Shown: positions 1 to 9,513, counted from the stretch's first letter. The stretch: DNA of 32,674 bases from DATJFH01 sp035495815 (GCA_035495815.1 DATJFH010000218.1:1-32674), one strand, 5' to 3'. Numbers and translations: made by a program. Notes: generated from the sequence alone by a model not told the origin.

Positions 1-215
1 GTGCTCTTGATCTCGCCCCGCGCGCGGACCGAGATCACGAAATCGGCCCGCCGCACCTTGGCGACGGGAACGTCGACTTCCGTCGTCCCTGTGAGACGAT
101 ACGCAGCCAGTCCGGCGCCGCCGAAGGCAAGAATCGCGACAGCCCAACCCGCGATCTTGCTCTTCCTCGAGCGCTTCTGGCCGATTCTGACTTTCGGCTT
201 GATATCCTTAGACAT
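1..215 (-). CDS. Efflux periplasmic adaptor (HlyD/MacA-like), N-terminal fragment cut by the window edge
   Basis: The minus-strand reading frame from the ATG at 213-215 stays open to base 1 and gives about 71 residues. It starts with a short basic cytoplasmic segment (MSKDIKPKVRIGQKRSRKSK) followed by one hydrophobic span of about 20 residues. After that comes a stretch reading VPVAKVRRADFVISVRARGE, the usual opening of MacA/HlyD-type adaptors just before the lipoyl domain. The remaining domains lie outside the window. It sits 37 bases downstream of another adaptor gene on the same strand, so the two are probably co-transcribed parts of an ABC- or RND-type export system. The transporter itself is not in view. 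No strong Shine-Dalgarno is visible. Family assignment rests on a short N-terminus, so specific function is unknown. Confidence 0.7.
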   Translation of the reverse strand, partial: MSKDIKPKVRIGQKRSRKSKIAGWAVAILAFGGAGLAAYRLTGTTEVDVPVAKVRRADFVISVRARGEIKS

Positions 216-252
216 GATCCAATAAACCCTGACCCACTAGTAGACGAACGGA

Positions 253-2082
253 CTACGATATCGGTTTGCCCTCGGCCTTCCCTGCTGTAAGGTCCATCGG
301 ACTTTCAATCGCCACCACCTCACCCCGTTTCAGGCCGGATCGAATCGCTCCCTCGACGTTGTTCGACAAGCCCAGCTCGATCTGCCGCTTGACCCAACCC
401 GTCGGGGATTGAACGAAAACGAAAGGCTTGCCCGCCGGACCGTCATGAAATACGGAGGACAGCGGGACCAGCGCCGCCTGCCGCTCGCTCTCGAGCGTCA
501 CGTCCGCGCTGGCGGTAAGATCCGGGACCACCAGCGGGTCCATCTGATCCAGCTTGAGGCGGATGGGGATCTGGCGCATGAAGTTGGGCCGACGGCCGGG
601 CACGGGCACCGCCCCGATCGAGTAGACGTGGGCAGCCAGTTCCAGCCCGGGGTAGGCGTCCAGCCGCACTTTGGCCTTCTGCCCGATGCGGAGAACTTCG
701 GCGTCCACCTGGTTGACGTTGGCGTTCACTACCATTGACGCCGGGTCGACGATCTGCATGAACATCTGGCCCGAAGAAATCTGATCGCCTTTCTGGGCTT
801 GGCCGTACTCCATTCCCCGCCGGATCTGCTGCATCACCACGATTCCGTCCATGGGAGCTTTGAGCACCATTCTTTCGGCGTTGTTGATGGATTTCTGCAA
901 CTCGATCTTAGACGTGTCCCGGTTGATTTCGGTGTTGCGAAGATCGGCGGCCTGAGAAGCCTCGAGCAGGGGAACCTCCTTGAGGAGCTGCTTGTAATGG
1001 GCCTCGGTTTCCTCCACCGCCAGCTTGAGCCGCTCGGAGTCGATCGCCGAGACGACTTCGATGGTCTGCAAATCCAGCTTCGCCTTTTCCATGTCGGCTT
1101 TGGCGATCCGCAGCTGCTGTTCATGGGCCTCCCGGGAGACCGCCAGGTTCGCCTTCTTGTTTTTGATGCTGGCTTCGGCCTGAATCACCGAGTCTTTGTA
1201 ATCATCGATGCGGTTCAGCATGTACTGCCGGTCGAACTCGGCGACCACGTCTCCCTTTTTGACGCGGCCTCCGGGATTCGGCAGTTCGAGCAGGACCATG
1301 GCGAAATCGCCGTCGCCACCTCGGGAAAAGCCGCCGCTGCTGCCTCGCATGGAGCTCGAAAACAGGCTGCCCGCCGTCGATCCGAGCCCGGACGTTCCGG
1401 TCGAACCGCTGGAAGCGCCGCTCGACTTCTTCGAAGAACTGGAACTGCGGGAGGCCGAAGCTCCGCGGTCGGAGAAACGATTCGTCGAGCCCCGGCTGGC
1501 GCCCAGGCTGGCAGCCGCCGCCTGCGCAGGCGCGCCGCCCGCGTCGGAAGTGTCGGACGAGGAGTTGCTGTTGGCGCTGTTGGACGAAGTGATGGTCACC
1601 GTGGTAGGACTCGAGCTGGAGCCGGTCGACGAACTGGAAGATGAGGGGCCCGAGGAAGAGGATCCACCGCCTCCGCCGCCGAAAACGCTGGCCGCGGACG
1701 ACATCGAACCCCGGGAAGAGCCCCGGCTGCCGCTAAAGCTGCTGCGGCTGCCGCGCAACTGGGGAGCGATTACGGCCGCGAACCGTTCCGCGGTCACGAC
1801 GCCGCTCACCCTCAGAGTCCGGTTCAGGTCTCCCGCCCCGACTACCGCGGTGCGTACCGCCATACCGGTCGGCCCACCGCCCTCTTTTGGAGACAGACGG
1901 TCCCGGTTGAGATACAAGCCTGCGCCGGCGACAATCGCCACCGCCAGCACTCCCCACATCCAATTCCGGGGGCTCCCCTTGGGAGGGATGGGTTTGACGA
2001 TCTCCGGCCTAGCGGGCGCTCTCTGCGGCAGCGCTCCGCCCAAAGGATTGGGCAGAGGAGCGCTACTCATCTGAAATGACAT
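253..2082 (-). CDS. Periplasmic adaptor subunit (HlyD family) with large Ser/Gly-rich insertion
   Basis: This 609-residue protein is a membrane-fusion (adaptor) protein that would bridge an inner-membrane transporter to the outer membrane. I chose the ATG at 2080-2082 because GGAG lies 7 bases upstream (2090-2093); the frame is open to a TTG at 2100, six codons earlier. One membrane span (about residues 41-58) follows a proline-rich N-tail. The first half of the lipoyl domain ends near IAPQLRG. About 150 residues of almost pure Ser/Gly/Ala/Thr follow (about 111-260), then the second lipoyl half with LPNPGGRVKKGDVVAEFD. A coiled-coil hairpin covers about 290-405, the lipoyl return is KAPMDGIVV, and beta-barrel and membrane-proximal domains run to the C-terminus. 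Typical adaptors are 350-450 residues, so the excess is the insertion. The substrate cannot be told from the sequence. Confidence 0.85.
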   Translation of the reverse strand: MSFQMSSAPLPNPLGGALPQRAPARPEIVKPIPPKGSPRNWMWGVLAVAIVAGAGLYLNRDRLSPKEGGGPTGMAVRTAVVGAGDLNRTLRVSGVVTAERFAAVIAPQLRGSRSSFSGSRGSSRGSMSSAASVFGGGGGGSSSSGPSSSSSSTGSSSSPTTVTITSSNSANSNSSSDTSDAGGAPAQAAAASLGASRGSTNRFSDRGASASRSSSSSKKSSGASSGSTGTSGLGSTAGSLFSSSMRGSSGGFSRGGDGDFAMVLLELPNPGGRVKKGDVVAEFDRQYMLNRIDDYKDSVIQAEASIKNKKANLAVSREAHEQQLRIAKADMEKAKLDLQTIEVVSAIDSERLKLAVEETEAHYKQLLKEVPLLEASQAADLRNTEINRDTSKIELQKSINNAERMVLKAPMDGIVVMQQIRRGMEYGQAQKGDQISSGQMFMQIVDPASMVVNANVNQVDAEVLRIGQKAKVRLDAYPGLELAAHVYSIGAVPVPGRRPNFMRQIPIRLKLDQMDPLVVPDLTASADVTLESERQAALVPLSSVFHDGPAGKPFVFVQSPTGWVKRQIELGLSNNVEGAIRSGLKRGEVVAIESPMDLTAGKAEGKPIS

Positions 2083-2212
2083 GTTTTCACTCCAAACCAA
2101 GGTCCGATCATTGTAATACTAGACCCGTCACCCGAAAGATGCAACTCTATATGACGATTGCGCCGGGCGATAGGTTATCCCTTGCGGCGATCAAATCGGC
2201 TCTCCCGTTATC
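2083..2212. promoter_or_regulatory. Divergent intergenic region between adaptor and scpA; weak promoter candidate
   Basis: This 130-base spacer separates the minus-strand adaptor from the plus-strand scpA. On the minus strand a TTGCAT (2139-2144) and a TAGTAT (2116-2121) are 17 bases apart, and an overlapping TACAAT lies at 2110-2115. Either would start a short leader containing the GGAG at 2090-2093. No convincing sigma-70-type pair was found for scpA on the plus strand. Matches are partial, so this is only a candidate. Confidence 0.25.
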
Positions 2213-3073
2213 GTGTTGAAAATAAAGATCCATGAAAAATACAGTGACGTGGACCCACCCCCGGGTCCCATGCTATCGTGGAAGGCGGTGTCTTCCCCGT
2301 TAGACGTCCATCTGGAGCAATACGAAGGGCCTCTCGATCTGCTACTCGATCTGATCCGGAAGCAGCAGATCGACATCAAGGACATCCCCATCGCGACCAT
2401 CACCTCCCAATATCTCGCCTATATGGAGAAGGCCCGCGAGCTGGACATCGATCTGGGCGCCGAGTTTGTCTACATGGCGGCTACCCTGATCCACATCAAG
2501 AGCAAGACCCTGCTGCCGGTGGATCCGGAGCTCCAGAAGATGGCTCCCGAAGAGGATCCGCGACAGGAGCTGGTTGACCGGCTGCTCGAGCATGAGCGCT
2601 TCAAGAACGCGGCCCAGATGCTGCAGCAGAAACGGCTCATCGAGGAGAACGTCTGGTCGAACCCTCAGGTGCGGAACTACCTGGATCAGGAAGAAGATCC
2701 GGGGCTGGCGGTGACCCTGTTCGACCTGGTGAAGGTCTTCGGCGAGGTGCTGGACCGGGTGAAGAACCGCCCCATCTACGAGGTGGTGGGCGAGGACATC
2801 AGCGTGCCGGACATGATTCTGCATCTGACCTCGCTGTTGAAGCGGGCCGGGAACAACGAGCCGGTGCGGATCCTGCCGCTGTTCGAGCGCCAGCGGACGG
2901 TGCGGGCGATGATCTCGATGTTTCTCGCTATGCTGGAGTTGGTGCGGCGGCAGGCGGTGTCGCTGGTGCAGACCGAGGCTTTCGGGGAGATCGCCTTGAA
3001 AAAGCATGCCCGCTTCGAAGAAGCCATCGCCGACGCGGGCGCAATCACGGAAGTGGAAAAGGATTACAAATAA
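2213..3073 (+). CDS. scpA: Segregation and condensation protein A
   Basis: ScpA is the kleisin subunit that bridges the SMC ATPase heads and works with ScpB in chromosome condensation and segregation. The kleisin N-terminal signature is present: LDVHLEQYEGPLDLLLDLI followed by KQQIDIKDIPIATITSQYL, then an acidic, helical middle and a C-terminal winged-helix-like region, giving 286 residues from the GTG at 2213. The start is uncertain. The ATG at 2270 would remove 19 non-conserved residues and leave the family core intact, and neither start has a strong Shine-Dalgarno. It is the first gene of a four-gene operon, with scpB following after 5 bases. Confidence 0.93.
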   Translation: MLKIKIHEKYSDVDPPPGPMLSWKAVSSPLDVHLEQYEGPLDLLLDLIRKQQIDIKDIPIATITSQYLAYMEKARELDIDLGAEFVYMAATLIHIKSKTLLPVDPELQKMAPEEDPRQELVDRLLEHERFKNAAQMLQQKRLIEENVWSNPQVRNYLDQEEDPGLAVTLFDLVKVFGEVLDRVKNRPIYEVVGEDISVPDMILHLTSLLKRAGNNEPVRILPLFERQRTVRAMISMFLAMLELVRRQAVSLVQTEAFGEIALKKHARFEEAIADAGAITEVEKDYK

Positions 3074-3078
3074 CCGGA

Positions 3079-3828
<750 letters not shown>

Positions 3829-3852
3829 AAATGCTACCGGTGAGGTTCTAGG

Positions 3853-4593
3853 GTGGCGGAAGAGCGGCTGCAGAAGATCCTCTCGCGGGCGGGAGTCTCC
3901 TCCCGGCGCAAGGCCGAGACCCTGATTACCGAAGGGCGGGTGACGGTGAACGGCGCCGCCGTCACCGAGCTGGGCTCCAAGGCGGATCTCGATCGCGACC
4001 ACATCAAGGTGGACGGCAAGCTGCTCCACCCGCCGAAACGGCTGGTCTATCTGGCTCTGAACAAACCCGTCAACTGCGTGACCACCGCCAGCGATCCGCA
4101 AGGCCGGGCGACCGTGATGGATCTGATTCAGGGCGTGAAGGAGCGGGTGTTCCCGGTCGGCCGTCTGGATTATCACAGCGAAGGACTGCTGCTGCTGACC
4201 AACGACGGCGAGTTCGCCAATGCGCTGACCTCGGCGTCCTCGCACATCCCGAAGACCTACCTGGTGAAGACCAACGGGCTGCTGTCGTCCGAGCAGGAGG
4301 AACAGTTCCGGCGCGGCGTGCCGGTCGACGGGCGGATGACGGCGCCGGCCGGGCTGAAGATGATCCGCAGGGCGGTGAATCCCTGGTACGAGGTGCGGCT
4401 GATCGAAGGGCGCAAGAACCAGATCCGCGTCATGTTCAAACATTTCGGCCGGCTGGTGGAAAAGCTCAAGCGGGTACGGATCGGGTTTCTGGAGCTGGGT
4501 CCGATCAAGCCGGGCCAGCTCCGGCATTTGACGCCGGAGGAGGTCGGACGCTTTCAGAAGCTGGTCCGGCGGAAGGTCCGGGCGCATGAGTGA
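3853..4593 (+). CDS. RsuA/RluB/RluE-family pseudouridine synthase
   Basis: This enzyme isomerises a specific uridine in rRNA to pseudouridine; RluB (23S rRNA) is the likeliest relative given its usual place after scpB. The 246-residue product has an N-terminal S4 RNA-binding domain (LQKILSRAGVSSRRKAETLI, about residues 6-50) and a catalytic domain with the signature VGRLDYHSEGLLLLTNDG, where D106 is the expected catalytic aspartate. It ends with an EGRKNQIRVMFKHFG motif typical of this family. The start is a GTG at 3853. The last 8 bases overlap the next gene, indicating translational coupling. The target uridine cannot be read from the sequence. Confidence 0.9.
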   Translation: MAEERLQKILSRAGVSSRRKAETLITEGRVTVNGAAVTELGSKADLDRDHIKVDGKLLHPPKRLVYLALNKPVNCVTTASDPQGRATVMDLIQGVKERVFPVGRLDYHSEGLLLLTNDGEFANALTSASSHIPKTYLVKTNGLLSSEQEEQFRRGVPVDGRMTAPAGLKMIRRAVNPWYEVRLIEGRKNQIRVMFKHFGRLVEKLKRVRIGFLELGPIKPGQLRHLTPEEVGRFQKLVRRKVRAHE

Positions 4594-4984
4594 AGCGGCG
4601 GCGATAGCCGAGTTGCTGCGCGGGTCGCGCACGATCGCGGTGGTGGGGCTGTCGGACAAGCGCTGGCGTCCGAGCTACGGGGTGTCGGAATACATGCAGC
4701 GGGCGGGGTACAGGATCATCCCGGTGAATCCGTCACTGACGGAGGCGCTCGGCGAGCGCTGCTACCCGGACGTGAGAGCGGTCCCCGAGAAGATCGACAT
4801 CGTGAACATTTTCCGGCGGCCGGAGTTCGTCCCGGAGATCGTGGACGCGGCGATCGCGGTCGGCGCCAGGGCGGTTTGGATGCAGGAAGGCGTGGTGCAT
4901 GAAAAGGCTGCGGCCAAGGCCCGGGCGGCGGGGCTCGTCGTGGTGATGGACCGGTGCCTGCTCAAGGAGCACCGGAAGCTCTAG
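4586..4984 (+). CDS. CoA-binding protein (YccU-like)
   Basis: A 132-residue single-domain Rossmann-fold protein of the CoA-binding family, related to the N-terminal part of succinyl-CoA synthetase alpha. Visible motifs are TIAVVGLSDKRWRPSYGVSE (nucleotide-binding loop), YRIIPVNPSLTEALGERCYP, VDIVNIFRRPEFVPEIV-type text and AVWMQEGVVHEKAAAKARAA, ending in VVMDRCLLKEHRKL. The family binds CoA in vitro but its cellular role is unclear. The start ATG lies inside the end of the pseudouridine synthase gene with an 8-base overlap. It is the last gene of the scpA operon, and a T-rich hairpin follows. Confidence 0.88.
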   Translation: MSEAAAIAELLRGSRTIAVVGLSDKRWRPSYGVSEYMQRAGYRIIPVNPSLTEALGERCYPDVRAVPEKIDIVNIFRRPEFVPEIVDAAIAVGARAVWMQEGVVHEKAAAKARAAGLVVVMDRCLLKEHRKL

Positions 4985-5020
4985 CGGGCGGGTCGCTGAA
5001 TTTTCGCCGCTTTACTTTTT
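4984..5020 (+). terminator. Candidate terminator of the scpA operon
   Basis: Just after the plus-strand stop codon, GCGGGCG (4984-4990) can pair with CGCCGC (5005-5010) with one bulged G. It is followed by TTTACTTTTT (5011-5020). The T-tract overlaps the stop codon of the convergent tadC gene. The loop is long (14 bases), so the structure is only moderate. Confidence 0.4.
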
Positions 5021-5944
5021 GCCGATGCCCAGCAGTTCCATGTCGTGCATCACGCTGATCAACCCCGGCACCAGCGTGATCACGAACAGCACCGGCAGGA
5101 TGAAGATGACGATCGGGAACAGCATTTTGATGCCGGCTTTCCCGATGGCGGCTTCGGCGCGCAGACGGCGGCGCGTGCGCAGGGCGTCGGCGTAGACTTT
5201 GAGCGCCTGCGCCAGGCTGGTGCCGAAACGCTCGCTCTGGATGATCATGGCGGCCAGCGATTTCAGGTCCTCGATGCCGGTGCGGCGTACCAGCTGCTGG
5301 AAGGCAACCGTCCGTTCCTGGCCGGCGCGGACCTGCATCACCAGGGTGTAAAATTCATTGGCCAGCTCCGGATAGATGTGCTGCATCTCCTCGCTGACGC
5401 GGGTCATGGCCTGGTCGAGCGCGAGTCCGGTCCCGAGCACGATCCCGAGCAGGTCGACCGTATCGGGCAGCGCTTCCTGGAGCTTGTTGCGGTAGCGCTT
5501 CACCAGGCGGTGCAGCACCTGCTTGGGAAGCAGCATGCCGAGGATGACCGGCGCGATCAGCCCGATCAGCATCTGGGTGAACGGCTTGCCCTGCTGCAGC
5601 CAGACGGCCCCGGCGATCAACGCCAGCATGAAGGCCAGGTTGAACAGCGCGTACATCGCCACTGCCTTTCGATTGCGGATGCCGGCTTGGTTGAGCTCCT
5701 TTTCATGGTCGCGAATCCAGTCCTCTCCGCCGGGGATGACGCTGACGATGTAGAGCACCCAGTTGAGGAAGCCCCCCTTACCCGTGCGGCGCGGCGTCCG
5801 GACCGAGGTAACCATGGCGTTCGACTGCAGCTCCTGGAGCCGGTCGGCCAGCGGATTCTCCTCCACCTGCAGGAGCTGCAGGCCGGCCCAGAGGATGGCC
5901 CCGATGGTGGCGAAGGCCAGCAGAAAGAAGAGTGCGGTCAGCAT
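5012..5944 (-). CDS. tadC: Tad pilus inner-membrane platform protein TadC (type II secretion F family)
   Basis: TadC and TadB form the inner-membrane platform on which the CpaF ATPase acts during Flp pilus assembly. The 310-residue protein has an N-terminal membrane span (about 1-25), two spans near 95-117 and 124-140, a cytoplasmic T2SSF domain (about 155-280) with DTVDLLGIVLGTGLALDQAM and FQQLVRRTGIEDLKSLAAMI, and a C-terminal span ending VPGLISVMHDMELLGIGKK. These features and the length fit TadC rather than a T4P PilC, which is longer and has two F domains. The gene follows tadB after 8 bases and is the last gene of the Tad operon. Confidence 0.93.
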   Translation of the reverse strand: MLTALFFLLAFATIGAILWAGLQLLQVEENPLADRLQELQSNAMVTSVRTPRRTGKGGFLNWVLYIVSVIPGGEDWIRDHEKELNQAGIRNRKAVAMYALFNLAFMLALIAGAVWLQQGKPFTQMLIGLIAPVILGMLLPKQVLHRLVKRYRNKLQEALPDTVDLLGIVLGTGLALDQAMTRVSEEMQHIYPELANEFYTLVMQVRAGQERTVAFQQLVRRTGIEDLKSLAAMIIQSERFGTSLAQALKVYADALRTRRRLRAEAAIGKAGIKMLFPIVIFILPVLFVITLVPGLISVMHDMELLGIGKK

Positions 5945-5952
5945 GGGCGCTC

Positions 5953-6921
5953 CTAAAACTTCACGTTGGCCAGCTTGCGGATGACCAGGATTCCGATGAT
6001 TTCCGAAATGATGGCATAGGTCAGAAACTTGCTGCCGATGGGGTCGGAGTAGAGCAGGTGGATGTACTCCGGCTTGAGGAACCAGAAGCCGATGCCGACG
6101 ACGAACGGCAGCCCGCAGAGCAACCCGGCCGAGAAGCGCTGCTGCGCGGTGTGGGCTTTCATCTTGGCGGCCATGTTGAGGCGCTCGCGGACGAGCAGCG
6201 AGAGATTCTCCAGCACGCCGACCATGTTCGCGCCCGTCTGCCGCTGGAGGACCAGGCCGGTGATGAAGAATTTCAGGTCGATGACGGGCACCCGCTCGCC
6301 GAGATCGTGCAGCGCGTTCTCGAGCGGGGAGCCGAGGGCCAGCTGCTCCATGAGCTTGCGGAATTCCATCCGGACCGGGTCGCCGGTTTCGGTCGAGATG
6401 GTTTCGAGGCCGCTGTGGATGTTGTGGCCGGAGCGCATGGTGCGCGTGAACAGATCGATGGCGTCGGGGAGCTGGTCTTCGAATTTGGCCAGACGCTGGC
6501 CGCGCTTGATGCGGATGTAGCCGATCGGAATCGCCCCCGCCAGCGCCGAAAGCAGAAGACGCAGCAGGAACAGCTGCATCCCGAACAGTCCGAACAGGAG
6601 GAAGAAGCCGATGGCGAGAGCGAGGGAGAGGCCAACCACGTCGGCGGCGCGGTACTTGAGATTGGCCTGCACGATGTAGGTCTGCAGGCGGCGCATGACC
6701 CCGAGCCAGGAGAAGAAATCGCCGAGGAAGGCGAACGTCCCGCGCTGCTCGCGGTGAATCAGGTCGGAGGGGGCGCGGGAGCCGGAGCGGGTCTGTGTGC
6801 GCAGCTCGCGCAGGCGCACGGTGAGCGAATCGGACGCCTCCTGCTGCGGCGCCGTCCAGACATAATAGCCGGCGATGAGCAGGGCTCCCGTGAAAATCAG
6901 GAAGGAGACCAGGAGATCCAT
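5953..6921 (-). CDS. tadB: Tad pilus inner-membrane platform protein TadB (type II secretion F family)
   Basis: TadB is the partner of TadC in the pilus platform. The 322-residue protein opens with a membrane span (about 4-22), has a spacer region with two more spans around 95-135, and then a T2SSF domain containing FEDQLPDAIDLFTRTMRSGH, a family hallmark. This is followed by GLVLQRQTGANMVGVLENLS. Two C-terminal spans close the protein. The start ATG abuts the cpaF stop codon with no gap, a strong sign of translational coupling. Confidence 0.93.
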   Translation of the reverse strand: MDLLVSFLIFTGALLIAGYYVWTAPQQEASDSLTVRLRELRTQTRSGSRAPSDLIHREQRGTFAFLGDFFSWLGVMRRLQTYIVQANLKYRAADVVGLSLALAIGFFLLFGLFGMQLFLLRLLLSALAGAIPIGYIRIKRGQRLAKFEDQLPDAIDLFTRTMRSGHNIHSGLETISTETGDPVRMEFRKLMEQLALGSPLENALHDLGERVPVIDLKFFITGLVLQRQTGANMVGVLENLSLLVRERLNMAAKMKAHTAQQRFSAGLLCGLPFVVGIGFWFLKPEYIHLLYSDPIGSKFLTYAIISEIIGILVIRKLANVKF

Positions 6922-8238
6922 TTACTTCTCTTTGACTTCGTGCTCTTCGTGGAAGATGGAAGGCGACAGGTTGACGCCGTAGGCTTTGAGCCTGTCGAGC
7001 ACCAGCGGCTGGACGCCCGTGCCGCGGAACTTGCCGAGCACCTTCTGGCGCGCGCTGATGCCGGTGCGCTCGAATTCGAAGACATCCTGCATTTGCACCT
7101 GGTCGTCCTCGACCCCGGTCACTTCCGCGATGGCCATGACGCGGCGCGCGCCGTCGCTGAGACGGGCCATCTGGACCACGATGTTGATGGCGGAAGCAAG
7201 CTGGGCGCGGATCACCTTGTCGGGCACGTGCTGGCTGGCCATCATGACCATGGTTTCGAGCCGCGAGAAGGCGTCGCGGGCGGCGTTGGCGTGGACGGTG
7301 GTCATGGAGCCGTCATGACCGGTGTTCATGGCCTGCAGCATGTCCAGCGCTTCGGCCCCGCGCGATTCGCCCACGATGATCCGGTCGGGGCGCATGCGGA
7401 GCGTGTTGATGACCAGGTCGCGCTGGGTGATGGCGCCCGCGCCTTCGATGTTGATCGGCCGGGTCTCGAGCCGCACCACGTGCGATTGCTGGAGCTGCAG
7501 CTCGGCGGTGTCCTCGATGGTGATGATGCGCTCCTCTTCCGGAATGAAGCGGGAGAGGGTGTTGAGCATGGTGGTCTTGCCGGAGCCCGAGCCGCCGGAG
7601 ACGACGATATTCAGCCGGGCTTCCACGCAGCCGCTGAGAAAATCCAGCATGCCGGTGGTGAAGGTTTCGTTCTTCAGCAGGTCTTCCGACGAGAGGACCT
7701 TTTTTCCGTAGCGGCGGATCGATACCACCGGGCCGATGAGCGATAGCGGCGGAATGACGGCGCAGACGCGGGAGCCGTCGGCCAGGCGGGCGTCGACGAT
7801 GGGCGAGGAATCGTCGATGCGGCGCCCGATGGCCGAGACGATGCGCTCGATAATGAGCCGGACATGGTTCTGGTCCTTGAACCGGATGTTGGTTTCCACC
7901 ATGCGGCCGCCGCGCTCCACGTAGACGTTGTCGAAGCCGTTGACCAGGATGTCGCTGATGGTGGGGTCCTTGAGCAGCGGCTCGAGCGGGCCGAGGCCGA
8001 AAACCTCGTCGAGGATCTCCTCGATGATGCGCTCGCGCTCCGCCACCGTCATGGGGATGCCTTCATCCCCGACCAGCCGCTCCACCACGCCGCCGATCTG
8101 GGCGCGGACGCTTTCCTTGTTCAGGGCGCGGAGCTGCTCGGGGTTGAGAGAGCTGAGCAGCTTGTGATGGATCTTGCTCTTGATCTCGAACCAGCGGTCA
8201 TTGCCCGTCCCGGGCCGGACTAATGTGCGTGAACCCAT
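6922..8238 (-). CDS. cpaF: Tad pilus assembly ATPase CpaF/TadA
   Basis: This is the hexameric secretion ATPase that drives polymerisation of Flp pilin from the cytoplasmic side. In the 438-residue product the N-domain carries LGPLEPLLKDPTISDILVNG and the catalytic core carries a Walker A motif SGGSGSGKTT (about 214-223). It also has an Asp-box-like IEDTAELQL (about 241-249), a Walker B region DRIIVGESRG with E291, and a His box GHDGSMTTVHAN (about 308-318). All essential motifs are intact and the length is typical. It lies 15 bases after cpaE and directly before tadB. Confidence 0.96.
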   Translation of the reverse strand: MGSRTLVRPGTGNDRWFEIKSKIHHKLLSSLNPEQLRALNKESVRAQIGGVVERLVGDEGIPMTVAERERIIEEILDEVFGLGPLEPLLKDPTISDILVNGFDNVYVERGGRMVETNIRFKDQNHVRLIIERIVSAIGRRIDDSSPIVDARLADGSRVCAVIPPLSLIGPVVSIRRYGKKVLSSEDLLKNETFTTGMLDFLSGCVEARLNIVVSGGSGSGKTTMLNTLSRFIPEEERIITIEDTAELQLQQSHVVRLETRPINIEGAGAITQRDLVINTLRMRPDRIIVGESRGAEALDMLQAMNTGHDGSMTTVHANAARDAFSRLETMVMMASQHVPDKVIRAQLASAINIVVQMARLSDGARRVMAIAEVTGVEDDQVQMQDVFEFERTGISARQKVLGKFRGTGVQPLVLDRLKAYGVNLSPSIFHEEHEVKEK

Positions 8239-8253
8239 GGAAAGACCTGTCGA

Positions 8254-9438
8254 TTAAGCCGTTTTTGCCTTCACTGCCTGCAGTTTCGCGCCGACAGCCT
8301 TGTCGACGAACGCGCGGAAAATCTTGTCCTGCTCTCCGGCCGCCTGACGGTCCACCACCATCGGACGGGCCTTGTTTACCGCGGCCAGCATTACCGGCGA
8401 GTGCGGAATGCCATAGAACACGGGCTGATTCAGCGTCTGCTGAATTTGTTCCAGGCTAGCATAGTTGGACCCGATCTTCTTCTGATAGTGGTTCACCACG
8501 ACCTTGAGCTGGTCCTGGCTGAAGCCCATGCGCATCAGGTAGGCGATGTAGCGCTGGGCGTTGCGGATGCAGGGCAGCTCCTGGTTGGCGACCAGAAAAA
8601 CGGAGCTCGACACCTGGCAGGCGCTGAGAACGACTTCGTCGGAAATGGCGCGGCCGCCGTCCACCACGATAGCGTCATACTTCTCGACGAGGAAGGTGGC
8701 GAACTCGCGGAACATGTGCTCGGTGAAGTAGCCGTGCTGCTCGAGGGCGTCCGGCGGGCCGACCAGAAAGAAGCCCAGCGGGTCGCGGGAGACGAAGCCT
8801 TCGAACAGGGCCTGGTCCATGCGGTTGAGATTCTCGCCCACTTCGAGCAGGGTGTACTGGGGCGAGGCGCCGAGCTGCATGGCGACGTCGTTGGCGATCC
8901 AGTCCAGGTCGATGAGGACCGTGTTCTGCTTGCGCTGGGCCAGCACGGCGGCGAAATTGACCGCCATGGAGGTGGTCCCGACGCCGCCCTTGGTTCCGAC
9001 GAAGGTATAGATCTTCCCGAGCTTGCTTTCGCCGGAGGCGGCGCGGCGGGGAGCGCGCTCGAGGCGGGTGATGGCGTCGCGGAATTCGGTCCGCTTGACG
9101 GGCTGCATGAGGAAGTCGTTGGCGCCGGAGCGCAGCGCGCCGATGACGGTCTCTCCGTCGGCGTGGTAGTTGGAGACGATGACGTAGAGGTCCGGCGCGG
9201 CCTGCTTGACCTTCTCCAGCGCTTTGAGGCTGGCCTCCGCGTCCCCGGCCAGGTCGAGAATGAGAGCCGCGTGCGGATGCCGCTCGAGGTCCTGCAGGAC
9301 GCGGATGTAGAGGTTTTGCGCCACCTCCTGATACTCGGCCACGATTTTACCGTTGGGGATGTTCACCAGGCTTTCCCGGACGGTCTCGCGGAAGTGTTCG
9401 TCGGTGCTGGCAACCAGGAGGACGATTTGGTTAGACAT
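8254..9438 (-). CDS. cpaE: CpaE/TadZ-like pilus localisation ATPase with pseudoreceiver domain
   Basis: CpaE/TadZ proteins place the Tad machinery in the cell. The 394-residue product has an N-terminal CheY-like domain (about 4-128) with a candidate acceptor D62 in LILDLAGD and K115 in FLMQPVKRTEF. A ParA/MinD-type ATPase domain follows with the deviant Walker A GTKGGVGTTSMAVNFA (about 148-163), in which the signature lysine is K150. It continues with LIDLDWIANDVAMQLG and a Walker B-like YDAIVVDGG. Whether D62 is phosphorylated is unknown; many CpaE receivers are degenerate. It sits between the TadE-like genes and cpaF, 75 bases after the former. Confidence 0.92.
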   Translation of the reverse strand: MSNQIVLLVASTDEHFRETVRESLVNIPNGKIVAEYQEVAQNLYIRVLQDLERHPHAALILDLAGDAEASLKALEKVKQAAPDLYVIVSNYHADGETVIGALRSGANDFLMQPVKRTEFRDAITRLERAPRRAASGESKLGKIYTFVGTKGGVGTTSMAVNFAAVLAQRKQNTVLIDLDWIANDVAMQLGASPQYTLLEVGENLNRMDQALFEGFVSRDPLGFFLVGPPDALEQHGYFTEHMFREFATFLVEKYDAIVVDGGRAISDEVVLSACQVSSSVFLVANQELPCIRNAQRYIAYLMRMGFSQDQLKVVVNHYQKKIGSNYASLEQIQQTLNQPVFYGIPHSPVMLAAVNKARPMVVDRQAAGEQDKIFRAFVDKAVGAKLQAVKAKTA

Positions 9439-9513
9439 AGGTTAAAGGCACGTCAAAAATCAACAGGCAAAAGTCGAATGCGGCTGGAGCGTAAAGAGGC
9501 CAGGACGTCCTTC

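Noticed and set aside
1..225. Plus-strand 74-codon frame at the left edge
   Set aside because: The minus strand encodes a recognisable adaptor N-terminus over the same bases.
1303..1752. Reading the Ser/Gly-rich stretch as a frameshift or assembly error
   Set aside because: The frame is continuous and both flanks encode the two halves of one lipoyl domain, so a real in-frame insertion is more likely.
5932..7746. A 604-codon plus-strand frame antisense to tadB and cpaF
   Set aside because: It mirrors the codon pattern of the conserved minus-strand genes and its product shows no recognisable family.
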